DNA of 64,000 bases, taken from positions 124,001 to 188,000 of the forward strand of contig NZ_JAXLPB010000005.1 in assembly GCF_034321785.1 (NCBI RefSeq), written 5' to 3'. This DNA comes from Fulvimarina uroteuthidis. Lineage in GTDB: Bacteria; Pseudomonadota; Alphaproteobacteria; Rhizobiales; Rhizobiaceae. Position numbers and translations under genes: made by a program. The notes under the pieces are model-generated. The model did no database searches. It was given only the letters and a program-made list of their open reading frames with translations, and was not told where the DNA came from. Every line of letters begins with the position of its first letter. The first letter of the stretch is position 1. Of the stretch, positions 36,208-45,338 are shown piece by piece.

Positions 36208-36990
36208 ATGTGCGGACGCTTTGCCCTTCATGCCTCTCCCGAGCTTATTGCAGAATTCCTGTCGCTCGAGGAGATCGAGGCTTTCCCCCCGCGATACAAT
36301 ATCGCGCCGACGCAGCCGATCCTCATCGCGATCAGCGGTCGGGATTCGAGACCCGACGCGAACGCGGCCAATCGCTCCGCGCAACTCGCGCGCTGGGGTC
36401 TGATCCCCCCCTGGGTGAAGGATGCCTCGAAGTTTCCGCTGCTGATCAATGCCCGCAGTGAAACCGCCGCGACGAAGAACTCGTTTCGTGCCGCCCTGAA
36501 ATATCGGCGCTGCCTCATTCCGGCAACGGAATTCTACGAGTGGCGCCGCTCCGCCTCCGGCCCCTCCGAACCGTTCCTGTTCCGCCCCAAAAGCGGCAGG
36601 CCCTTCGCCTTCGCGGCGCTGATGGAAACGGCCATCGACCAGGACGGCGGCGAGATCGACACGGCGGCGATCATCACCGCGGCGGCGACGGGCGCTGCCC
36701 GAAAAATTCACGACAGGATGCCGGTGACGATCGAAGAGGCGCATTTCGAGCGCTGGCTGAATTGTCGGGACTATGCGCCGGGCGATGTCGCCGGGATCTT
36801 CGGCGCATCGCAGGTGCCGGAGTTCGATATCGTTCCCATTTCGACCGCGGTGAACAAGGTCGCCAATGCGGGCCCGTCCATCCAGGAACCGACGTCGGTC
36901 CCGCAAAGGCAGAGCGAGCGGAACGACGATGGAGCGGGCGAGGCGGCCGGCACCGGAAAGGGCACCGGCGATCAACTCACGCTTCTCTGA
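36208..36990 (+). CDS. yedK: SRAP-domain protein (HMCES/YedK-like)
   Basis: SOS response-associated peptidase-like protein, 260 aa, which forms a covalent DNA-protein crosslink with abasic sites in single-stranded DNA. The catalytic Cys2 (MCGRF) becomes N-terminal after Met removal; other conserved residues are visible in NARSET, PATEFYEW (the catalytic glutamate) and HDRMPV (the catalytic histidine). The C-terminal 35 residues are polar and look disordered. An alphaproteobacterial LexA box could not be found upstream, so SOS control is not shown. The ATG is fixed because Cys2 must be exposed. Confidence 0.94.
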   Translation: MCGRFALHASPELIAEFLSLEEIEAFPPRYNIAPTQPILIAISGRDSRPDANAANRSAQLARWGLIPPWVKDASKFPLLINARSETAATKNSFRAALKYRRCLIPATEFYEWRRSASGPSEPFLFRPKSGRPFAFAALMETAIDQDGGEIDTAAIITAAATGAARKIHDRMPVTIEEAHFERWLNCRDYAPGDVAGIFGASQVPEFDIVPISTAVNKVANAGPSIQEPTSVPQRQSERNDDGAGEAAGTGKGTGDQLTLL

Positions 36991-37181
36991 GAAGCGCCGG
37001 GCTTGCCGTGGCGCAGAGGGGCCCGTTGTCGGGTCGGACGCTCAGGGCTTGAGGCGCCTCAACGTGAAGCGGAACGTCGCCGCCACGTGTCTTCGGAGCG
37101 CACGCGAAGCGCCCGAGGCATCGAAAAAGGTGAGGGGACCGTCCGCCGCTGCGCTGGTCGTCGGCCCCGCTCGATCGCTCG

Positions 37182-37364
37182 TCACTCGGCCGACATGGCG
37201 AACTGCGGAAGAACCCGCGCCTTCGGCTGCGCCGCACGCTTGGCAGCGACATAGCGCGCGGCCGTCAGAAGCGTCGGATTGCCGAGCTGGCGGTAATTGT
37301 CTTCCAGACGGACTTCGCTCTCGCGCTCGCGCTTCGAACGGAACTGGATTTCGTTGTGCTTCAT
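37182..37364 (-). CDS. Small basic protein of unknown function
   Basis: A 60-aa protein beginning MKHNEIQFRSKRERESEVRL, basic and helical, with no signal peptide or cysteines. GAGG lies six bases upstream of the ATG (GCACGAGGCCATG). Composition differs from chance frames nearby, which supports a real gene, but I do not recognise the family. It stands alone between yedK and cysS on the opposite strand. Confidence 0.55.
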   Translation of the reverse strand: MKHNEIQFRSKRERESEVRLEDNYRQLGNPTLLTAARYVAAKRAAQPKARVLPQFAMSAE

Positions 37365-37679
37365 GGCCTCGTGCCTGCTGGTTGAACACCCACCACAGCC
37401 GCTCCAGAATTGAGACGCTTTGAGGGCAGTTTGTCCGTACCCGTTGGGATTACCCGATCGGCGATCGCGCCTGCTTGCGGTGTGACCGATCTGCCACGCC
37501 ACCCCCGAACAGGCTTACGAAATAGCTAATGGTGCGGGCGGAATGAAGATCGTCCAACCGCGTCGGCGATCACTTCGTATGTCACCCGCGAGGCATGCCG
37601 TGACATTTGAATCGACGACCGTTTGCGCTAACCAGACGGGCGATCTGGAACATGAGCGACTTCGACGGGATAGAACGGC
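37365..37679. other. Gap before cysS
   Basis: These 315 bases separate the small minus-strand gene from plus-strand cysS. Open frames on the plus strand run into cysS in other phases and are not genes. No terminator or T-box-like leader is seen upstream of cysS. Confidence 0.45.
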
Positions 37680-39170
37680 ATGAGCGACGGCTTTCGCGGG
37701 CTTCGGCTGACCAACACCATGACGCGCGCCAAGGAGGATGTCTCGCCGCTCGACTGGCGCGATGCGGCGATATCCGAGGCCAACAAACGCGTTCGCATGT
37801 ATGTCTGCGGACCCACGGTGTACGACTTTGCCCATATCGGCAACGCGCGGCCGGTCATCGTGTTCGACGTTCTCTTCCGGCTGCTGCGGCATCTGTATGG
37901 GCAGGATCATGTCACCTATGTCCGCAACATCACGGACGTCGACGACAAGATCAATGCGCGCGCAGCGCGCGACTATCCCGATCTGCCGCTGAACGAGGCG
38001 ATCCGGAAGGTCACCACGAAAACCGCCGAGCAGTTCCATCAGGATGTCGCGGCGCTGGGCTGCCTGCCGCCCTCGGCCGAGCCGCGCGCGACGGATTACG
38101 TCACCGGGCGCGCGGGCGGCCACGACATGATCTCGATGATCGGGACCCTGATCGACAAGGGCAACGCCTACGAGGTGGACGGCGAGGTTCTCTTCGACGT
38201 CACCTCGATGCCGGACTATGGCGCCCTGTCCCGCCGCAGGCTGGAAGACCAGCAGGCCGGGGCACGGGTGGCTGTCGACAGCCACAAGAGGAACCCGGGC
38301 GATTTCGTCCTGTGGAAACTGTCGTCGAAGGGTGAGCCGGGCTGGGACGCTCCCTGGGGGCAGGCCGCGTGGACCGCCTCCGGCCGCACCGGCATGCCGA
38401 AGGGACGTCCGGGCTGGCATATCGAATGCTCGGTGATGAGCGCCGCCCATCTGGGCGAGACGTTCGACATTCATGGCGGCGGCCTCGATCTCATCTTTCC
38501 CCATCACGAGAACGAGATCGCCCAGTCGCGCTGCGCCCATGGCACGAAGAGCATGGCCGAGATCTGGATGCACAATGGCTATGTTCAGGTGGAAGGCCGG
38601 AAGATGGCGAAGTCGGAGGGCAATTTCGTCACGATCCACGATCTCCTGCACACGGAGACTTTCGGCGGCCGCAAATGGCCGGGCGCCGTGCTGCGCCTCG
38701 CCATGCTGATGACGCACTATCGCGAGCCGATCGATTTTTCGGTCAAACGACTGGAGGAGGCCGAGAACGCGCTGGCGAGCTGGGCCAGGGTCGCGGCGGG
38801 GGTCGCGCCCGGCCATCCCAGCACGAAGCTGATCGAGGCCCTTTCGGACGATCTGGCGAGCGCCGCCGTGGTCGCCGAGCTCCACGCCTTGCGCAGATCC
38901 GATCCCAAGGCGCTTCGCGCCTCGCTCGACCTTCTGGGCCTCGACCTTTCCGCGTTCGAGGCGGTTTCGGACGACACCGAACGGGCAGGGAACCCGCTCC
39001 CCGACGCCGTCGAAGCCGCGATCGCACAACGGCTCGCTTTCATCCGCGACAAGAACTGGGCCGAGGCCGATCGCATCCGCGACACGCTTCTGGAGAGCGG
39101 CATCCAGCTGAAGGATGGCAAGGACCCCCGAACCGGCGAGCGCACCACGACCTTCGAGATCAGGCGCTGA
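37680..39170 (+). CDS. cysS: Cysteine-tRNA ligase
   Basis: Class I aminoacyl-tRNA synthetase charging tRNA-Cys; 496 aa. YVCGPTVYDFAHIGNAR near residues 41-57 gives the first zinc cysteine and the HIGH-type motif; the other zinc ligands lie in WHIECSVM and the GGGLDLIFPHHENEIAQ helix; the signature loop is KMAKS in place of KMSKS (EGRKMAKSEGNF), a change I recall in other alphaproteobacterial enzymes. The anticodon-binding domain ends at FEIRR. The residues before YVCGPT include a 20-aa insertion-like segment not present in E. coli. Confidence 0.96.
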   Translation: MSDGFRGLRLTNTMTRAKEDVSPLDWRDAAISEANKRVRMYVCGPTVYDFAHIGNARPVIVFDVLFRLLRHLYGQDHVTYVRNITDVDDKINARAARDYPDLPLNEAIRKVTTKTAEQFHQDVAALGCLPPSAEPRATDYVTGRAGGHDMISMIGTLIDKGNAYEVDGEVLFDVTSMPDYGALSRRRLEDQQAGARVAVDSHKRNPGDFVLWKLSSKGEPGWDAPWGQAAWTASGRTGMPKGRPGWHIECSVMSAAHLGETFDIHGGGLDLIFPHHENEIAQSRCAHGTKSMAEIWMHNGYVQVEGRKMAKSEGNFVTIHDLLHTETFGGRKWPGAVLRLAMLMTHYREPIDFSVKRLEEAENALASWARVAAGVAPGHPSTKLIEALSDDLASAAVVAELHALRRSDPKALRASLDLLGLDLSAFEAVSDDTERAGNPLPDAVEAAIAQRLAFIRDKNWAEADRIRDTLLESGIQLKDGKDPRTGERTTTFEIRR

Positions 39171-39403
39171 CCGGACGGGGAGCACCCGACGGGAAGGGCC
39201 TGACGGGAAGGGAAGGTCGTCAACTCGCCCAACGCAGCCGCGGGATCTTCCCCGTCATATGGTTCGCCCGTCGCAAGGCATGGGCGACTAACCATAATGA
39301 CCCCGGGGAGCATCGTATAAACGCTTGAAACGTCAGACAGATACCCGATGTGAGCGAGTTGATCGAGACGCACAATCCCACTTCAGAGACGATTCGATAC
39401 GGC

Positions 39404-40360
39404 ATGGACAATCAGACCCCGCGCAAGGCCTATCCGGCGATCGACCCTTACGAGACGGGTCGTCTCGACGTCGGCGACGGGCATGAGATCTATTACGAAG
39501 TCTGCGGCAATCCCCGGTGCAAGCCGGTCGTCTTTCTGCATGGCGGCCCGGGCAGTGGCGCCTCGCCCCAGCATCGCCGGCTGTTCGATCCCGACCGCTA
39601 CCGCATCATTCTTCTCGACCAGCGCGGCTGTGGGCGCTCGACGCCGCTCGGTCGTCTCGAGGCGAACACGACCTGGCATCTCGTCGACGATCTCGAGCGG
39701 CTGCGGACCGCGCTCGACGTGGAGCGGTGGGTGCTGTTCGGCGGCTCCTGGGGCGCGACGCTGGCGCTCGCCTATGCCGAAGCCTACCCCGCGCACGTCT
39801 TGGCGATGATCCTGCGGGGCGTCTTCTCCGGCCGGCCGTCGGAGCTTGCCTGGTTCTACGAAAGCGGGGCGAACCGGTTGTTTCCCGATCAGTGGGAGAA
39901 CTTTCTGGCACAGGTCCCGGCCGATGAGCAGGGCGACATCATCGGCGCCTATCGCAAGCGACTGACCGATCCCGACCGGGCAGTGCGCGCCGCGGCCGCC
40001 GCCGGCTGGACCCAATGGGAATCGGCAACCGTGATGCTGCGTTCGAACGCCGTTCCGAACGGTTCGCGATCCGCCTCCGATTCGACGATCGCCTTTGCGC
40101 GGATCGAGAACCATTACTTCTACCACGGGCTGTGGCTCGACGGCGACCAGCTGATCGCGAATGCCGATCGGCTCGCCGACATTCCCGGCGTGATCGTGCA
40201 GGGTCGCTACGACATCGTCACGCCGGCGATCACCTCATGGCAGCTGGCACAGGCCTGGCCACGGGCGGATTATCGCATGGTCGAGGGTGCCGGCCACGCC
40301 TTTGCCGAGCCCGGCGTCCTGCAGGAACTGCTTGCCGCCACCGACCGGTTTGCAGACTGA
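39404..40360 (+). CDS. pip: Proline iminopeptidase
   Basis: Alpha/beta-hydrolase of peptidase family S33 that removes N-terminal proline from peptides; 318 aa, cytosolic. The oxyanion-hole motif HGGPGSGASPQH is near residue 47, the nucleophile serine is in FGGSWGATLAL near residue 115, the aspartate in QGRYDIVTP and the histidine in GAGHAFAEPG close the triad. DQRGCGRSTP is the family signature. The ATG at 39404 is preferred; an in-frame GTG at 39350 would add 18 residues without similarity. The GFA gene follows after 50 bases. Confidence 0.94.
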   Translation: MDNQTPRKAYPAIDPYETGRLDVGDGHEIYYEVCGNPRCKPVVFLHGGPGSGASPQHRRLFDPDRYRIILLDQRGCGRSTPLGRLEANTTWHLVDDLERLRTALDVERWVLFGGSWGATLALAYAEAYPAHVLAMILRGVFSGRPSELAWFYESGANRLFPDQWENFLAQVPADEQGDIIGAYRKRLTDPDRAVRAAAAAGWTQWESATVMLRSNAVPNGSRSASDSTIAFARIENHYFYHGLWLDGDQLIANADRLADIPGVIVQGRYDIVTPAITSWQLAQAWPRADYRMVEGAGHAFAEPGVLQELLAATDRFAD

Positions 40361-40410
40361 CGCGTTCGCGCTAGGCTGTGCCCGACAGAATCTGGAACGG
40401 GACCGGGCCG

Positions 40411-40902
40411 ATGACAGCGACGGGCGGATGCCAGTGCGGGGCGGTGCGCTTCGTCTGCAAGCCGGATCTTTCCAGCGCCCACATCTGCCATTGCAGGATG
40501 TGCCAGAAGGCGGTGGGCAACCTTTTTGCGGCGCTCGTCGGGATCGAACCGGACAGCCTCGTCTGGACGAAGGCGGAACCGAAGCGCTTCCGATCGTCGA
40601 ACCACGCGTCTCGCGGCTTCTGTCCCGAATGCGGCACACCCTTGCTCTACGAGGCGCCGGACGGCCAATGCCTGACGATCGGCGCCTTCGATCGTCCGCA
40701 GGACCTGCGGCCGCTGCGCCAGCACGGCATCGAAGCCGATCTCGGCTTCATGGACGATCCGGGCGGGATGGAGGCGACGACGACCATCGAGGATGGGGAC
40801 GTCCAGGCCTTTCTGAACGATATCGTTTCGTACCAGCATCCCGACGAGCCGGGTGCGGACGAAGATGGGCGACGTCTGCGAGGGTCCCATGAAAGATCGT
40901 GA
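40411..40902 (+). CDS. GFA family zinc protein
   Basis: Protein of the GFA (glutathione-dependent formaldehyde-activating enzyme) family, 163 aa. The zinc cysteine pattern is complete: C7 and C9 (GCQCG), C26, C28 and C31 (CHCRMC), and C71 and C74 (CPECG). Despite the name, most family members have unknown substrates and formaldehyde chemistry is doubted even for the type member. The start at 40411 gives the usual short N-terminus; an upstream in-frame start at 40378 is less likely. It sits between pip and rarD on the same strand, with no glutathione-dependent dehydrogenase near. Confidence 0.88.
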   Translation: MTATGGCQCGAVRFVCKPDLSSAHICHCRMCQKAVGNLFAALVGIEPDSLVWTKAEPKRFRSSNHASRGFCPECGTPLLYEAPDGQCLTIGAFDRPQDLRPLRQHGIEADLGFMDDPGGMEATTTIEDGDVQAFLNDIVSYQHPDEPGADEDGRRLRGSHERS

Positions 40903-40993
40903 TCGCTCCGATCACAAAGAATCGAGCGCCTTCGGACTGTTGGCCTGCTAGAAGCCGGATCATACCGAAGAGCGATCGCGGCAAGGCCCTCCC

Positions 40994-41941
40994 ATGCAGA
41001 CATCCGAAACCGATACACGCCGGGGGCTGTTTCTCGCCTTGGGTGCCTACGCGATCTGGGGCCTCGTCCTGCCGCTTTACATGAAGGCGCTGAACCATGT
41101 CTCACCGCTGGAAATCGTCGCCCACCGCATCATCTGGGCGCTCCCGTTCGCCGCGCTGATCCTCGTCCACCAGGGTCGTCTTGCGCATACGCTGCGCTAT
41201 TTCGGGCACTTGCGCACGCTCTCGCTCGCAGCCCTCACGGCCGTGCTGATCTCGATCAATTGGGGCGTGTACGTCTATGCGATCGTGTCGAACCAGGCGA
41301 TCGACGCCGCGCTCGGCTATTACATCAATCCGCTTCTCAACGTCGCCCTTGGAGCGATCTTTCTGCGCGAGCGCCCGAGCAGGCTGCAGGGCGTTGCCAT
41401 CGCCCTTGCCGTCGTGGGCGTTGCGATCATGACGATCAAGGCGGGCGGGCTGCCATGGATCGCGCTGGTGCTGGCAACGACCTTCGGGACCTACGGCCTC
41501 CTGCGAAAGCTCGTGAAGGTGGACGCCAGCGAGGGTTTCTTCCTCGAAGTCGCCATCCTGTTTCCGATCGCGATCGGAACGCTGGCCTTCGTGACGGACG
41601 TCCATTTCGGCGCGATCCCCTACGAGACCGTCATGCTGGTGATCGCCGGTCCGCTGACGGCCATCCCGCTGATCCTGTTCGCAGCCGGTGCGCGTCTCCT
41701 CGACTTCGCGACGGTCGGCATCCTGCAATATACGGTGCCGACCATGCTGTTCCTGACGGCGGTCTTCCTGTTCGGAGAGCCGTTCGGATTTTGGCAACTC
41801 GTCGCGTTCGCCTTCATCTGGTCCGCACTGGTCCTTTACGCCGTGACGCTGATCCGCCAGGCGCGGGAGGAAAGGCGGCGTCGCCGCGGCGCGAGCACCC
41901 AGGGCGGCGCGCAGTTCCCGGACCCGAAGACCGACGCGTGA
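40994..41941 (+). CDS. rarD: RarD-type EamA transporter
   Basis: Ten-helix inner-membrane transporter of the drug/metabolite superfamily, RarD subgroup, 315 aa. The conserved opening RGLFLALGAYAIWGLVLPLY and the signatures EIVAHRIIWALPF, NWGVYVYAI and LGYYINPLLNV are typical; the duplicate EamA halves span about 12-145 and 155-300. The substrate of RarD proteins is unknown. The C-terminus is basic and cytoplasmic. A strong hairpin follows the gene before the convergent nitrilase gene. Confidence 0.93.
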   Translation: MQTSETDTRRGLFLALGAYAIWGLVLPLYMKALNHVSPLEIVAHRIIWALPFAALILVHQGRLAHTLRYFGHLRTLSLAALTAVLISINWGVYVYAIVSNQAIDAALGYYINPLLNVALGAIFLRERPSRLQGVAIALAVVGVAIMTIKAGGLPWIALVLATTFGTYGLLRKLVKVDASEGFFLEVAILFPIAIGTLAFVTDVHFGAIPYETVMLVIAGPLTAIPLILFAAGARLLDFATVGILQYTVPTMLFLTAVFLFGEPFGFWQLVAFAFIWSALVLYAVTLIRQAREERRRRRGASTQGGAQFPDPKTDA

Positions 41942-42005
41942 GCCGCTCCACCACCGCAACGCCTGCGAGTGTTTCGCCGCCTCATCCGCCTTCGCGCAAG
42001 AGCCG

Positions 42006-42036
42006 AACTCCGGCATTCCCATGGAAAGCCGGAGTT
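42006..42036. terminator. Extended hairpin between convergent rarD and the nitrilase gene
   Basis: AACTCCGGC (42006-42014) and GCCGGAGTT (42028-42036) pair perfectly; inside, TTCC (42016-42019) pairs with GGAA (42023-42026) after an A-A mismatch, leaving a 3-nt loop. The stem is long and placed 65 bases after rarD and 15 bases after the nitrilase stop, so it can end both transcripts. Confidence 0.7.
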
Positions 42037-42050
42037 TCGCCCACGATCGA

Positions 42051-43601
42051 TCAGCCGCCGTCGGACCAGGTCGTGCGGTAGAGGTCGAGCCTTCGGTCGC
42101 GCAGGTTCTTCACCGATCCCTCGTAGCGTGCCCATGACAGGGTGGCGAGGTTGAGATCGGCGACCGTCACCATCTCGACGTTCTCTGACGCTTCGGCGGC
42201 AATCCCATCGCGCGCGAACGGGAAGTCGCACGGGGTGAAGATGCCGGACTGGGCATATTCGATATCGAGATTGTCCACATTGCCGAGATTGCCGGTCATG
42301 CCGGAGGTGACGACGTAGCACTGGTTCTCGACCGCACGGGCCTGGCAGCAATAGCGCACACGCAGATAGCCGTGCCGCGTATCGGTGTTGAAAGGCACGA
42401 ACAGGATGCGCGCGCCCTGGTCGGCGAGACGGCGGCCGATCTCCGGGAACTCCGAATCGTAGCAGATCATGATGCCGATCGGACCGCAATCGGTCTCGAT
42501 CACGTCGATCGGGCCACCACCCTTGATCTGCCAGTAGGTCTGCTCGTTGGGGGTCGGGTGCATCTTCTCGCGCGCATGGACGGAGCCGTCGCGCAGGAAA
42601 GCGTAGCCGACGTTCTGGATGTCGCCGGTTTCGGTCTTCGTCGCGTGACTGCCGCCGATAATGTTGATGTTCCGGCGGATCGCCATGTCCGTCATCTTCT
42701 GGACGAATTCCGGCGTGTGCTCGGTCAGGCGCTGGATCGCCGCATCGGGCTTCAACTCCTCCGGCTCGCAGGACAGAAGCATGAGCGTGAAGAGCTCGGG
42801 GAACACGACGAAGTCACCGCCATATTCGGAAGAGACCTCGACGAAATATTCGACCGCATCGTAGAAATCCTGGGGTTTGGCGATCGTGCGCGCCTCCATC
42901 TGGACCGTCACGACCCGTACGATGTCCGGATTGCCGCGATTGACAGGTTGCTCCTCGCGCTGCGGATCGTAATAGGGATTGCGCCAGACCATCAGCACGC
43001 CGTAACCGCCGGATTCGACGTCGGCCGGATAGTAGCCTTTCAACAGTCGGAGCGGCTCGAAGCCGTTGTTCAGGTGAAACGTCGCGACGGGATCCTTCAC
43101 GTCGTTGGCCTTGACCGCCTCGAGATAGGCCTCGGCGGTTCCGAACCTCTTCAGATTGCGTTTCATCCCCGGCATCCGGCCGCCGAAGGCGATGCCCTTC
43201 AGATGCTTGTCGGTCGCAAGGCGTCGCCGTGCGTCGTAGAGGCGCTTGCCGATGCGCAGGCGGCGCCGTTCGGGATCGACGCAGACCTCCATGCCGTAGA
43301 GCCATTCACCCTTGCGGTCGTGCATGGCCGCATAGCCGCCGCCCGTGACTTCGGCCCAGGTGTGCTGCGCGAGCGCCTTTCGCTCGGGCAGCATCATCGT
43401 CGCGGCATAGCCGACGATCTCGCCTTCGAAGACGACGACGAACTGGCCTTCCTCGAACGCCGACATCTGGCCGAGGATCATGCCGCGCGTATAGGGGGAT
43501 TCGTCGCGGAAGACTTTCGAGGACAGCGCGATGATCGCATCCACATCCTTCTTGACCGCGACACGGACTTCGATTTTCGGGCTGACTTGCTTTTCGGCCA
43601 T
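42051..43601 (-). CDS. GNAT acetyltransferase-nitrilase fusion
   Basis: Two-domain protein of 516 aa. Residues about 10-205 form a GNAT N-acetyltransferase (acetyl-CoA loop region RRRLRIGKRLYDARRR), and about 228-505 form a carbon-nitrogen hydrolase with the triad E269 (FPELF), K346 (REKMHPT) and C380 (MICYDSEFP). Fusions of this type are widespread in bacteria, annotated as bifunctional GNAT/carbon-nitrogen hydrolase; the reaction is not established. The two domains could act in sequence on one amide or amine. It is a single gene, convergent with rarD, 132 bases after the LOG gene. Confidence 0.92.
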   Translation of the reverse strand: MAEKQVSPKIEVRVAVKKDVDAIIALSSKVFRDESPYTRGMILGQMSAFEEGQFVVVFEGEIVGYAATMMLPERKALAQHTWAEVTGGGYAAMHDRKGEWLYGMEVCVDPERRRLRIGKRLYDARRRLATDKHLKGIAFGGRMPGMKRNLKRFGTAEAYLEAVKANDVKDPVATFHLNNGFEPLRLLKGYYPADVESGGYGVLMVWRNPYYDPQREEQPVNRGNPDIVRVVTVQMEARTIAKPQDFYDAVEYFVEVSSEYGGDFVVFPELFTLMLLSCEPEELKPDAAIQRLTEHTPEFVQKMTDMAIRRNINIIGGSHATKTETGDIQNVGYAFLRDGSVHAREKMHPTPNEQTYWQIKGGGPIDVIETDCGPIGIMICYDSEFPEIGRRLADQGARILFVPFNTDTRHGYLRVRYCCQARAVENQCYVVTSGMTGNLGNVDNLDIEYAQSGIFTPCDFPFARDGIAAEASENVEMVTVADLNLATLSWARYEGSVKNLRDRRLDLYRTTWSDGG

Positions 43602-43733
43602 GGGAGAGGGGACGTCCTGTATGATCGGGTGTTGAAAGCGGGATCTAGGTTCGGCGCGCGGTCAGGCAAAGGCCGGCGCCCGAAGTCGCGCTCCGGGTCG
43701 CTGCGGCCGGGTACGTCGATGTGCCGGACGGAT

Positions 43734-44339
43734 CTAGAGCTTCTCGATGATCTCGGTTCGGCCGACGCCGCTGGACAGGTCGTGCGCCCTGTTGATCTCG
43801 GGAAGGATCGAGGCGATGTCGCGCGTCACGATCGGCCGCACATGCTGCGAGCGGTGGATGAAGCCCTGCTCGTCCATATGGTCGAGAAGGGCGGTCAGGG
43901 GATCCCAGAATCCGTTGAGATTGGCGATGACGATCGGCTTCTGGTGGCGGCCGAGTTGGCCCCAGGTCAGGATCTCGATCAGCTCCTCGAGCGTGCCGAT
44001 GCCGCCCGGCAGCGCGACGAACGCGTCGGAGCGCTGGAACATCAGATGCTTGCGCTCGTGCATGTCCTCGGTGACGACGAGTTCGTCGAGGCGCTTCAAC
44101 TCGCTCTCGGTGGCTTCCATGTCGATCAGGAAGCGCGGGATGATGCCCGTGACCTGGCCGCCGGCTTCGATCACGCCATCGGAGACGGCGCCCATGATGC
44201 CGCGCGTTCCACCGCCGTAGACGAGCCGGATGCCGGCATGCGCCATGTCCCGGCCGAGCGCGCGGGCAGCGTCGAGATAAAGGGGATCGCGGCCCTTGGC
44301 GGAGCCGCAATATACGCAGATTGTTCGAATCGATGTCAT
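43734..44339 (-). CDS. LOG family nucleotide 5'-monophosphate phosphoribohydrolase
   Basis: Rossmann-fold protein of the LOG/TIGR00730 family, 201 aa. VYCGSAKGRDP near residue 9, the phosphate loop YGGGTRGIMG at 41-50 and the signature PGGIGTLEE at 111-119 are complete, with catalytic R96/K97 just before (HERKHLM). LOG enzymes release adenine-type bases from nucleoside monophosphates; in plants and plant-associated bacteria this yields active cytokinin, while elsewhere it may serve nucleotide salvage. No tRNA-isopentenyl transferase gene is in the window to support cytokinin production. Confidence 0.92.
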   Translation of the reverse strand: MTSIRTICVYCGSAKGRDPLYLDAARALGRDMAHAGIRLVYGGGTRGIMGAVSDGVIEAGGQVTGIIPRFLIDMEATESELKRLDELVVTEDMHERKHLMFQRSDAFVALPGGIGTLEELIEILTWGQLGRHQKPIVIANLNGFWDPLTALLDHMDEQGFIHRSQHVRPIVTRDIASILPEINRAHDLSSGVGRTEIIEKL

Positions 44340-44525
44340 GGTTCGAAAATCGGCGGTGCGGGTGTCATCGTCAAGCGCAGGAAAGTGAAAAACCGGGCTT
44401 TATCGTCACCGGTCAATGCCGCATGAGACGACGGGTCAGCCGAAGCGGCAACTCCGCCGGATGGTTCGGCGTTCCGCTCCCTGGAATGGTCTCCGGTTTC
44501 ACGACGAAGAATGGCAGGACAGGCG

Positions 44526-44933
44526 ATGGCAGTTGCACGGTTTCTCTGGCTCGTCCTGGGTGGATCCTCCGTCGTCCTCGCCGCCATCGGCGCGGTCCTG
44601 CCGCTTTTGCCGACGACGCCGTTCCTGATCCTTGCCGCGTTCGCCTTCTCGAAGAGTTCGCCGCGCCTCGAGCGATGGCTGATCGCCCATCCCCGCTTCG
44701 GCGGCGCCATCCGCAACTGGCGCGAGGAGCGCGCGATCGGCCGCAAACCCAAATGGCTCGCGACGCTTGTCATGGCGCTGTCGTGGGGCGTCGGCTGGGG
44801 GGTCGGGCTCTCCGGCGCGATCCTCGCCGTCCAGGCCGCCGTCTTCACGGTGGTGCTGGTCTTTCTGTGGACACGGTCCGAGCCGACGCGCCCTCAAGGT
44901 CATGCCGCAGGCAACGGGACCGTCGAACCCTAG
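44526..44933 (+). CDS. DUF454 (YbaN family) membrane protein
   Basis: Small inner-membrane protein, 135 aa. The family signature VLPLLPTTPFLILAAFAFSKSSPR is visible in the first 50 residues and RWLIAHPRFGGAIRNW follows; three or four hydrophobic segments cover about 5-25, 27-45, 78-98 and 100-120. The function of YbaN/DUF454 proteins is unknown. AGGACAGG precedes the ATG at 44526; an upstream in-frame ATG at 44511 is possible. It is divergent from the LOG gene. Confidence 0.85.
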   Translation: MAVARFLWLVLGGSSVVLAAIGAVLPLLPTTPFLILAAFAFSKSSPRLERWLIAHPRFGGAIRNWREERAIGRKPKWLATLVMALSWGVGWGVGLSGAILAVQAAVFTVVLVFLWTRSEPTRPQGHAAGNGTVEP

Positions 44934-44999
44934 ACCCGATCGGCGGGCCGGACGCCGCTTGCAGCATCTTGTCGGGACCTGGCCGGAGAAAGATTGAGA

Positions 45000-45075
<76 letters not shown>

Positions 45076-45338
45076 ACGCCGAAGCGGTGCATGCCGTTTC
45101 GTGGTCCGCTATAAAGAGCGGTTTTCGCGATGTCTACCCGTTCGAGCGGCTCCCCATCGGAATAATTCGCATGGTGCCGCGCTTTCGCGTCGCGGATCGG
45201 CGCTGCCGGCATGTCCGCCCCTGCCGGTTTATCCTTGCCGCTTGCTGGAATCTCACGGCAAATCCGGCTATGAATCCGCGGTCGGACCGTCCGTCGGCGT
45301 CTGCCGTGCGGCCGGTTCGTGATTCTGGGAGGAATGGA

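Noticed and set aside
38607..38621. KMAKS instead of KMSKS in CysRS as a sign of a defective enzyme
   Set aside because: The Ser-to-Ala variant is, as far as I know, common in cysteinyl-tRNA synthetases of this lineage; all other motifs are intact.
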